Of a stretch of DNA of 38,731 nt, positions 32,821 through 38,209 are shown one piece after another. The position numbers and the translations under genes were made by a program. Where the stretch lies: positions 1-38,731 of the forward strand of contig SVFQ01000021.1 in assembly GCA_015056765.1 (NCBI GenBank). The letters are read 5' to 3'. How positions within the stretch are numbered: the stretch's first letter is position 1; every line of letters begins with the position of its first letter. This DNA is from Lachnospiraceae bacterium (GTDB taxonomy: Bacteria > Bacillota > Clostridia > Lachnospirales > Lachnospiraceae). Below the pieces are notes generated by a model. It saw only the letters and a program-made list of their open reading frames with translations, was not told the origin of the DNA and made no database searches.

Positions 32821-33089
32821 TTGTTCCAAGTGCTATTCGCACCTGGTATCTCATTTAAAATAATTAACTGCCCACATTGTAGCCACGAGGTTAATCCCCA
32901 GCCAACTAACTTAACGCTTCAACCTGTTTCGTGGATTTCAGCACATCTCTATGCCTATACCAAAGTTTCAAATTCAACCAAAACTGTTCAATCATACGAA
33001 AGTTTACAATTCATGATTAATCATTCATCCATAACAAAAAACTGTTGAATCTCGATGTGTTGTTTTACACCGACTCCAAACCAATACGT

Positions 33090-33162
33090 CTACAAAGATA
33101 GGATTCGAACCTACAATTTCATGATTATCAGTCATGTGCGTTTTCCATTTCACCACTTCGTA
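33090..33162 (-). tRNA. tRNA or tRNA-like domain, anticodon GAU
   Basis: A 73-nt cloverleaf: acceptor TACGAAG/CTTTGTA (one G-U), D-arm of only 3 bp (GTG/CGC) with a GG-containing loop, perfect 5-bp anticodon stem CATGA/TCATG with loop CTGATAA (anticodon GAU, isoleucine), 5-nt variable loop, T-arm GTAGG-TTCGAAT-CCTAT. The discriminator would be G, whereas bacterial tRNA-Ile carries A73. The stem is A/T-rich and CCA is not encoded. The acceptor continues into a further 6-bp helix with its flanks. It could be a divergent functional tRNA, a decayed one, or a tRNA mimic within a larger RNA. Confidence 0.65.
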
Positions 33163-33267
33163 TATTGGCAACCCAGTTATGTTAATCTGGTATTCTCATC
33201 TTGTAACTTAACCCTGCTACGGGAAGCTAGATCTGGGATTTTCACAATACAGGCAATTATCACACTA

Positions 33268-33930
33268 CTATACTATTTCAATTAGAGTTGTAGCATTAGA
33301 TACCTTTATCTGCGTATCCAACTCCTTTAATAGCGTGTTCGTTTTTTCTTCTAGGGTTTCAATCTTCTTTTTGATATCAAGCGGATCCATTAATTCCGTT
33401 GTATTCTCTTTAACATATGCATCCACAACTCCAAGAGGCTTATCGTCCTTAGTCTTAGTGTCTTTTCCAAGAATACTGAGGCGCATGCTTTCAGCAGTAT
33501 TCTGTAGCTGTCCATTCTTTAAATCACAAGTTCGAACTCGCTCGTTATACTCGTTTTTCATCTTGCCCACAAGTAAACCTTCAAAATCAGCATCCATCCC
33601 ATAACTTCCTTGACTACGCATTCTACTTCTTAACGCAATAGCGCCCGCAACTGTGAATTTTCCATAAGATGTAGTAATTTCCGTCTTTGCATTAGATGCA
33701 ACAATTGCAGAATCTATCTTCTGATATCTATCAATCAAATCTACTATCTGTTGATATGCGGACTCAGCTTCCCTTGTGTATTCGTCTCTGGTAATTCGTT
33801 TCGAATACACCTTATCCTCATTTGGTTTAATCGTATCTACAAAACTAGCCTTTTCAATCTTGTCCGTGATTTTCTTAACCAATAAATCTCTTTCATCAAG
33901 AGCCTGTGTCACCAACATTTTTTCGCTCAT
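33268..33930 (-). CDS. septicolysin/DIP1984-like coiled-coil protein (DUF6847-type), unknown function
   Basis: A 220-residue charged, mostly helical protein. It begins LVTQALDERDLLVKKITDKI, has a middle IVDLIDRYQKIDSAIVASNAKTEI and ends in a coiled coil (DIKKKIETLEEKTNTLLKEL). This pattern of an ERxxL start, a helical Asn-rich middle and a long C-terminal helix resembles the septicolysin/DIP1984 group; the match is from memory and moderate. GGGAGG precedes the ATG. Directly downstream on the same strand lies the structured RNA with the tRNA-like domain, with no terminator between, so protein and RNA share a transcript. Its own promoter has been split by an IS256-type insertion. Confidence 0.72.
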   Translation of the reverse strand: MSEKMLVTQALDERDLLVKKITDKIEKASFVDTIKPNEDKVYSKRITRDEYTREAESAYQQIVDLIDRYQKIDSAIVASNAKTEITTSYGKFTVAGAIALRSRMRSQGSYGMDADFEGLLVGKMKNEYNERVRTCDLKNGQLQNTAESMRLSILGKDTKTKDDKPLGVVDAYVKENTTELMDPLDIKKKIETLEEKTNTLLKELDTQIKVSNATTLIEIV

Positions 33931-33966
33931 ATAAAAAACCTCCCATAGAATTATCTCTTACGTATA

Positions 33967-33994
33967 ATTCTACGAGAGGCTTGGATTGTGTAAA
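33967..33994 (-). promoter_or_regulatory. possible IS-derived hybrid promoter for the coiled-coil protein gene
   Basis: On the minus strand TTTACA (33994-33989) in the IS terminal repeat is followed, after 16 bp, by TAGAAT (33972-33967) in the flanking DNA. Before insertion the same TAGAAT would have been 17 bp from ATGACA, now at about 35336-35341. Confidence 0.4.
33976..33983. repeat. target-site duplication, left copy
   Basis: GAGGCTTG directly outside the left IS end, identical to the 8 bases outside the right end (35326-35333). Eight-base duplications are usual for IS256-family insertions. Confidence 0.92.
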
Positions 33995-34010
33995 GAAGTT
34001 TGTGTAAATA
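33984..34010. repeat. IS left terminal inverted repeat
   Basis: Starts GATTGTGTAAAG and ends TTGTGTAAATA; matches the reverse complement of 35299-35325 at about 20 of 27 positions. Confidence 0.85.
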
Positions 34011-34037
34011 CTTCTTCTAAGTGATCTTGTTTACGAG

Positions 34038-35213
34038 TTACATGAACATCGCTTCTAGTTCGGAGCGGCATTCTTTAAAGCCTTTATGTACGCGACGGTC
34101 CATTGTCTGGTTATAGTCGCAATAAAAGCTACATACATATCTTTCAAGAGAATCTTCGTTTGGAAACTGCTCCTTACGCTTTGTTCCGCGTTTGAGATTC
34201 TTGTTAAGATTCTCAATTAGATTTGTCGTATAGATACTTCTTCGAATAACCGCTGGAAATTCGAAGAACTCAAAAAGAGAGGTCAAATCTTCAAGAACAG
34301 CTACCGCTTTAGGGTAGATTTTTGAGTATTTAACCATAAAATCATAAAGAATCGCTTCTGCTTCAGCTGGAGAAGCAGCATTATAGACGCGTTTAAGTTC
34401 ATTCATAACAGTTGACTTATCTTTTGCACGTACGTATTTCATTACGTTACGGCACAAATGAGTCCAACAAGCCTGATGCTTTGCATTAGGAAATACTTCC
34501 AGGCAGGCGTTACGAATGCCATTTAGTCCATCGGTTATGAATAAAAGGACTTGTTCAAGCCCACGATTCTTTAAGCTTAAAAGCATCTCCTGATAGTTAG
34601 ATGCTGATTCTGAAGGATAAAGAGCGTAATCTAAAACCTCTTTATTGCCTTCAACTGTAATGCCCAGAATGACGTGTAACGCTTCTTTGGCGACACTATC
34701 TCGGCGAACATTTAAGTAAGTTGCATCACAATAAACGGCTACGTATTTATCAGAAATAGGACGGTTATGGAATCGCTCAACCTGATCCTGAACCGCCTTG
34801 GTAATATTAGAAACCGTTTGTGGTGTGTAGTAGTGGCCATACATCTTCTCAATTAAATCAGAGATTTCGCGGGTAGTGATACCCTTTTTGTAGAGCTGGA
34901 TGATAGTTGTTTCCAGTTCGTTAGAGTTTCTCTGATAAGAAGGAATGGTATGCTGCTTAAATAACCCTTCGCGGTCTCTTGGAATCTTTAAATTAAGTGT
35001 TCCAAAACGTGATTGGTACGTTCTGTCATAGAAACCATTGCGAGAGTCTCCGGAATTCCTGCCGGAATAATCATATTTCTCGTAATTGAGGAACGCAGTA
35101 AGCTCGGTTGATAGCACTTCGTTTACAGCGTTTTCAAGTTCAGAACGAAAAACTTCATCAATAGATTCATTATTAAGTAGAGCAGACATCAAATTTGTGC
35201 TAACATTAGCCAT
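34038..35213 (-). CDS. IS256-family (mutator-type) transposase
   Basis: A DDE transposase of the mutator/IS256 type. Numbered from an upstream in-frame GTG at 35228, the catalytic residues are Asp 168 (VAVYCDATYLNV), Asp 233 (LLFITDGLNG) and Glu 339 (TTNLIENLNKNLK). The family blocks RNGFYDRTYQSRFGTLNLK and HQACWTHLCRNV are present. The GTG abuts AAAGGAG with no spacing, so the ATG at 35213 is taken as start (391 residues), though its spacing is long. Length is normal for the family. The frame is uninterrupted. Confidence 0.94.
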   Translation of the reverse strand: MANVSTNLMSALLNNESIDEVFRSELENAVNEVLSTELTAFLNYEKYDYSGRNSGDSRNGFYDRTYQSRFGTLNLKIPRDREGLFKQHTIPSYQRNSNELETTIIQLYKKGITTREISDLIEKMYGHYYTPQTVSNITKAVQDQVERFHNRPISDKYVAVYCDATYLNVRRDSVAKEALHVILGITVEGNKEVLDYALYPSESASNYQEMLLSLKNRGLEQVLLFITDGLNGIRNACLEVFPNAKHQACWTHLCRNVMKYVRAKDKSTVMNELKRVYNAASPAEAEAILYDFMVKYSKIYPKAVAVLEDLTSLFEFFEFPAVIRRSIYTTNLIENLNKNLKRGTKRKEQFPNEDSLERYVCSFYCDYNQTMDRRVHKGFKECRSELEAMFM

Positions 35214-35298
35214 AGGAACGGATTTCACTCCTTTAAGTTTTTTTGTTTGGTCACTTAAAATCTTAAAAGAAGTTCGTTCCTTTTTCTATGACTAATTC

Positions 35299-35325
35299 TA
35301 TTTACACAAGATATTTTACGCTATC
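35299..35325. repeat. IS right terminal inverted repeat
   Basis: Reverse complement begins GATAGCGTAAAA and ends TTGTGTAAATA, pairing with the left terminus. Confidence 0.85.
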
Positions 35326-35333
35326 GAGGCTTG
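35326..35333. repeat. target-site duplication, right copy
   Basis: GAGGCTTG, identical to 33976-33983. Confidence 0.92.
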
Positions 35334-35344
35334 CTATCTTGTCA

Positions 35345-35361
35345 TTGAACTTGTAGTTCAA
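35345..35361. promoter_or_regulatory. inverted repeat, candidate operator upstream of the interrupted promoter
   Basis: Perfect 7-3-7 repeat TTGAACT-TGT-AGTTCAA between the HTH gene stop and the IS. On the minus strand it lies just before the ATGACA that would have been the -35 of the coiled-coil protein gene before insertion. It lacks a T-run, so an operator is more likely than a terminator. Confidence 0.45.
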
Positions 35362-35364
35362 TAA

Positions 35365-35682
35365 TTACGCAACTCGACCATCTGATATTTTTTTGTAATA
35401 GGTGCATATTCTTCTTTGCTGTTCCGTTTCCCAGACAATCTGTCTATTGTCTTCTGTATCTGCATTTCCACAGACTATCAAATCCATGGAAACCTTCAGA
35501 AATTTGCTTATGGCATACAAGTTGTCAACGGAAGGCATACTGACTCCATCTAGCCATCGGTATACGCTCTGAACACACTCTAATCCCAAATATTCCTGAA
35601 CATCTCTCGGTCTCACACCCCGCAAATCCATGATTCTCCGAAGCCTTACACCGGTTTTCACTTTATCAATAGTAGGAAACAT
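35365..35682 (-). CDS. small helix-turn-helix regulator (XRE/Cro-like)
   Basis: A 105-residue protein with an XRE-type HTH: VKTGVRLRRIMDLRGVRPRD, then VQEYLGLECVQSVYRWLDG, then MPSVDNLYAISKFLKVSMDLIV. The C-terminal 25 residues are polar and unrelated to known sensor domains. The ATG at 35682 follows GAGAAGGG at proper spacing; a GTG 14 codons upstream lacks one. It lies upstream of the coiled-coil protein/structured RNA unit in the same direction, now separated by the IS. Possible regulator of that unit. Confidence 0.8.
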   Translation of the reverse strand: MFPTIDKVKTGVRLRRIMDLRGVRPRDVQEYLGLECVQSVYRWLDGVSMPSVDNLYAISKFLKVSMDLIVCGNADTEDNRQIVWETEQQRRICTYYKKISDGRVA

Positions 35683-35806
35683 CGTATTACCCTTCTCCCA
35701 AAAACTAATTCTCGTTTTTGCCACGATTTCTTTATTCTATCCCGAATCGCGAAATTATTCAATCGCCCTCAGTACAGAAAACAATCCATACTGAAGGCAA
35801 CAAAAT

Positions 35807-36535
35807 CTACTTCCCACAATAAACTTCTATTGCTTGATGAACAAACTCGGCGGTACCAACGCCACCCATCTTATTGATGTTTTCGGTGAACTCACCACCG
35901 GCTGCGTACATTTTTCCTAAACCAGACAGGATTTCATCTGTACATTTATAGAAATGCTCGGTGATGAATGTCTGCAATTTCTTCACCTGCTCCTGTACCT
36001 CTGCAGACTCCGGAGCCTGGTCTTTCATGGTTCCAAACTCTTCGAAAACCTTCATGAAGTCTGCCATCATGCCAGCTTCATCCTGTTTGCTTCTATTCTT
36101 TTTCTTTTCTTCAAATTCTTTATATTCCGGAGTAGTACCCCACTGCTCCTTTGCTTTTTTTGCATACTCATCCAGTTTGCTAGAATCAAACGCTGTAAAA
36201 TCCATATGTTTCACTCCTCTCGTTTTTAAGCCACGGCACATGGTTATCAAATTCTCGATGTGTTCTTTTTTCAGTTCCAAGAGTTTGATTTGTTGTTCTA
36301 GTGCCTTTTTCTTGTCAAAGTCAGATCTGGTTACGATATCTTTGATATCTTTTAGCGGAAACTCCAGCTCCCTGAACAGCAAAATCTGTTGCAGTCTCTC
36401 CAAGGCCGTATCGTCATACAGTCTATATCCGGACTCGGTATACTCCGCCGGTTTTAGGAGTCCTATCTTATCGTAATACTGCAAGGTGCGTATACTCACT
36501 CCTGTCAGTTTACTTACTTCATTTACTGTTCTCAT
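35807..36535 (-). CDS. MerR-family regulator with TipAS domain
   Basis: A 242-residue regulator. MerR winged HTH at residues 1-70 (TVNEVSKLTGVSIRTLQYYD, then ESGYRLYDDTALERLQQILL), a dimerising coiled coil (about 75-110), then a TipAS effector-binding domain (about 125-240; KAKEQWGTTPEYKEFEE, then MMADFMKVFEEFG, ending AEFVHQAIEVYCGK). TipAS domains bind thiopeptides and other drugs and trigger promoter activation. GGAGATGAAGCT precedes the ATG. The promoter has the 19-bp spacer of MerR-activated genes, indicating autoregulation. Confidence 0.93.
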   Translation of the reverse strand: MRTVNEVSKLTGVSIRTLQYYDKIGLLKPAEYTESGYRLYDDTALERLQQILLFRELEFPLKDIKDIVTRSDFDKKKALEQQIKLLELKKEHIENLITMCRGLKTRGVKHMDFTAFDSSKLDEYAKKAKEQWGTTPEYKEFEEKKKNRSKQDEAGMMADFMKVFEEFGTMKDQAPESAEVQEQVKKLQTFITEHFYKCTDEILSGLGKMYAAGGEFTENINKMGGVGTAEFVHQAIEVYCGK

Positions 36536-36562
36536 AGCTTCATCTCCTTCACGTGTAACTAC

Positions 36563-36593
36563 ATCATAAACTATTACGTTACGTCATAGTCAA
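36563..36593 (-). promoter_or_regulatory. MerR-type promoter and operator
   Basis: TTGACT (36593-36588), a 19-bp spacer and TATGAT (36568-36563) on the minus strand. The spacer region holds the dyad CTATTACGTTACGTCATAG (36571-36589; one mismatch), as expected for a promoter untwisted by a MerR activator. Confidence 0.78.
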
Positions 36594-36596
36594 GCA

Positions 36597-36632
36597 AAAA
36601 AATAGAGCAACATTTTTGTCGCTCTATTTTTA
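36597..36632. terminator. terminator of the 4Fe-4S protein gene
   Basis: AAAATAGAGC pairs with GCTCTATTTT; T/A-rich on both sides (TTTTTTTGC on the minus strand), 8 bases past the 4Fe-4S gene stop and just before the MerR promoter. Confidence 0.82.
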
Positions 36633-36640
36633 TAAAATGA

Positions 36641-37366
36641 TTAATCCAAGATTTTTCCATCTCTGGAAATGGTTACAACCTGCCATGGAATAAATTTGCC
36701 ACTGTTTTTCAATGCGTTCTCTGCTGCTCTCTGCAAGCCGCCACAGCATGGTACTTCCATACGAACTACAGTTACACTCTTGATATCATTATACATGATG
36801 ATATCCGTCAATTTCTCGGTATAGTCAACGTCATCCAGTTTCGGGCAACCGATTAAAGTGATCTTTCCTTTCATGAAATCCTCATGCATATTTGCATAGG
36901 CATAAGCACTACAGTCTGCTGCAATCAAAAGCTTTGCTCCGTCGAAGAATGGTGCCTGAGTAGGCAGAAGTTTAATCTGGCAAGGCCATTGTTCCAGCCG
37001 AGATAACGGTTTTGCATATGCCGAGGCTGTGGTCTCCTGCTCTTCAGGCTCCGCCTGTTTCAGCTGCATAAATCGGGATCCCGGGCATCCATGTCCTGCT
37101 GCATGCTGCATCATCTCTTCCCTCATTTTCTGTTCCTGTGCTGCCTTCACAGCTGCCTCATCGTAAGCTGGAGCTTCTCGCTCTTCAAAAGTAATCGCTC
37201 CTGTAGGACAACCGGGCAGACAGTCGCCAAAGCCATCACAAAAATTCTCTCTAACTAGTTTTGCCTTACCATCCACGATATCAATCGCTCCTTCGTGACA
37301 AGCATTTGCACAGATACCACATCCATTACATTTTTCTTCATCAATATGAATAATCTTTCTAACCAT
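36641..37366 (-). CDS. ferredoxin-like 4Fe-4S protein with extra C-terminal domain
   Basis: A 241-residue iron-sulfur protein. An N-terminal two-cluster ferredoxin domain has CNGCGICANAC (Cys 13, 16, 19, 23) and CDGFGDCLPGCPTG (Cys 43, 49, 53), the second with an unusual Cys-x5-Cys spacing. A Met/Glu-rich linker follows, and a C-terminal domain has further cysteines (LLIAADCSAYAYAN, LIGCPKLDD, VPCCGGLQRA). This layout recurs in Clostridia beside Crp/Fnr genes and hybrid-cluster genes and is thought to be redox or nitrosative-stress related. The ATG at 37366 follows AAGGAGTG; an upstream GTG lies on the ribosome site itself. Confidence 0.88.
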   Translation of the reverse strand: MVRKIIHIDEEKCNGCGICANACHEGAIDIVDGKAKLVRENFCDGFGDCLPGCPTGAITFEEREAPAYDEAAVKAAQEQKMREEMMQHAAGHGCPGSRFMQLKQAEPEEQETTASAYAKPLSRLEQWPCQIKLLPTQAPFFDGAKLLIAADCSAYAYANMHEDFMKGKITLIGCPKLDDVDYTEKLTDIIMYNDIKSVTVVRMEVPCCGGLQRAAENALKNSGKFIPWQVVTISRDGKILD

Positions 37367-37406
37367 ATTATCTTTCACTCCTTACTTTTCTTGTTATTCT
37401 GGTCAC

Positions 37407-37412
37407 ATTATA
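37407..37412 (-). promoter_or_regulatory. -10 box of the 4Fe-4S protein gene
   Basis: TATAAT on the minus strand, 41 bp before the ATG. No recognisable -35; its place is covered by the Crp/Fnr palindrome, whose centre would be at about -41.5 from the expected start, the position of class II activators. Confidence 0.55.
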
Positions 37413-37432
37413 GTATGCTTTACGTAAATAGT

Positions 37433-37450
37433 ATGTGGTTATAACCACAT
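37433..37450. promoter_or_regulatory. Crp/Fnr-family operator
   Basis: Perfect 18-bp palindrome ATGTGGTTATAACCACAT in the divergent interval, 18 bases before the Crp/Fnr start. Likely bound by that regulator to activate the 4Fe-4S gene and repress its own. Confidence 0.75.
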
Positions 37451-37468
37451 TTGAAATAAGGAGTTTTC

Positions 37469-38137
37469 ATGGCAATAGATGTAGAAATACTAAAAGATAC
37501 AGTACTGTTTCATGGCATGGACAAGGATGAAATCCAAAAATCCCTGTCTGCATTTCATGCCCATGAAAGATCGTATAGAAAAAATGACTACATTCTCCAT
37601 GCCGGTTCTGTCATAGACACTCTATGCCTCGTCATATCCGGAAATGTCACCATCGAGAGCAATGATATCTGGGGCAATCGTACCATACTTAGCAAGGTTG
37701 GTCCCAGCCAATTCTTCGCTGAAACATATGCTATGCTTCCAAACGAACCTCTGCAAGTAGATGTTCGTGCAAATGAAAACTGCCGAATCCTATTTCTAGG
37801 AGTCGGCAGTCTATCTGCTTTTCAATCAAATTCCAAAACATGGGAAGCCAAAATCATTCGGAATATCCTGATGATATCTCTTCAAAAGAATCTCCATCTA
37901 TCCGAGCGCAGTTTTCATACATCGCCCAAAACAATTCGCGAGCGTGTCATGGCATACCTGAATTCCGTTGCTCTGCGTACAGGCTGTAATGAATTTGATA
38001 TTCCTTTCGACCGGCAGCAGTTCGCTGATTATCTAAACCTAGAACGCACTGCTCTTTCCAAAGAGCTCAGCAAAATGCAACACGACGGTATCATTCAAAC
38101 ATGGAAGAATCATTTTGTGCTACTGGCAAAACCATAG
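37469..38137 (+). CDS. Crp/Fnr-family transcriptional regulator
   Basis: A 222-residue regulator with a cyclic-nucleotide-binding-like beta-barrel (about 10-120; DYILHAGSVIDTLCLVISG, then GPSQFFAETYAML), a dimer helix, and a C-terminal winged HTH (IPFDRQQFADYLNLERTALSKEL-like, about 178-205). It lacks the N-terminal cysteine cluster of Fnr, so it does not carry that Fe-S sensor; the ligand is unknown, with haem/NO or small molecules possible as in HcpR-type proteins. AAGGAG precedes the ATG. It is divergent from the 4Fe-4S gene and shares the palindrome between them. Confidence 0.92.
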   Translation: MAIDVEILKDTVLFHGMDKDEIQKSLSAFHAHERSYRKNDYILHAGSVIDTLCLVISGNVTIESNDIWGNRTILSKVGPSQFFAETYAMLPNEPLQVDVRANENCRILFLGVGSLSAFQSNSKTWEAKIIRNILMISLQKNLHLSERSFHTSPKTIRERVMAYLNSVALRTGCNEFDIPFDRQQFADYLNLERTALSKELSKMQHDGIIQTWKNHFVLLAKP

Positions 38138-38209
38138 AGCCGTACCTCACACTTCCACCTTCCACCAGTCTCACCGGCACACATAGCCTTGGAGTCCGCT
38201 TTCAGCCTT

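Larger units (their letters stand above)
32794..33267 (-). ncRNA. candidate structured non-coding RNA with embedded tRNA-like domain
   Basis: About 470 nt without a credible protein gene run from the stop of the coiled-coil protein gene to a strong terminator. Read on the minus strand, many complementary pairs are visible: CCCAG (33237-33233) with CTGGG (33176-33172); a tRNA-like cloverleaf (33162-33090) whose acceptor is extended, after a GACG bulge, by CCAATA (33168-33163) with TATTGG (33086-33081); a palindrome ATGATTAATCAT (33013-33024); a hairpin of arms CCACG/CGTGG and AGGTT/AACCT (32883-32934); and a perfect 8-bp hairpin CCAGGTGC/GCACTTGG with loop GAATA (32826-32846). The density of helices suggests a folded RNA made by processing or read-through of the upstream mRNA. 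I do not recognise it. Confidence 0.5.
33984..35325 (-). mobile_element. IS256-family insertion sequence, intact
   Basis: A 1342-bp element with one transposase gene, 27-bp imperfect terminal inverted repeats (33984-34010 and 35299-35325; shared core TTGTGTAAATA and outer GAT...GTAAA) and a perfect 8-bp target duplication GAGGCTTG on both sides. Everything needed for movement appears intact, so the insertion is probably recent. It separates the HTH gene from the coiled-coil protein gene. Confidence 0.93.

Noticed and set aside
32788..33048. 86-residue plus-strand open frame
   Set aside because: It runs opposite to the candidate structured RNA, lacks a ribosome site and has no family-like pattern.
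32970..33052. Two copies of an AAAACTGTTSAATC-like 14-mer in the non-coding stretch
   Set aside because: Two imperfect copies 57 bp apart are too few to support a repeat array; noted only as part of the RNA region.
35769..35802. CAGTA...TACTG hairpin after the MerR gene
   Set aside because: Stem is fair but no T-tract follows on the minus strand; too weak for a terminator call.
35961..36476. 171-residue plus-strand open frame rich in Ser/Phe/Cys
   Set aside because: Antisense to the MerR-TipAS gene; typical mirror of Lys/Glu-rich helices.
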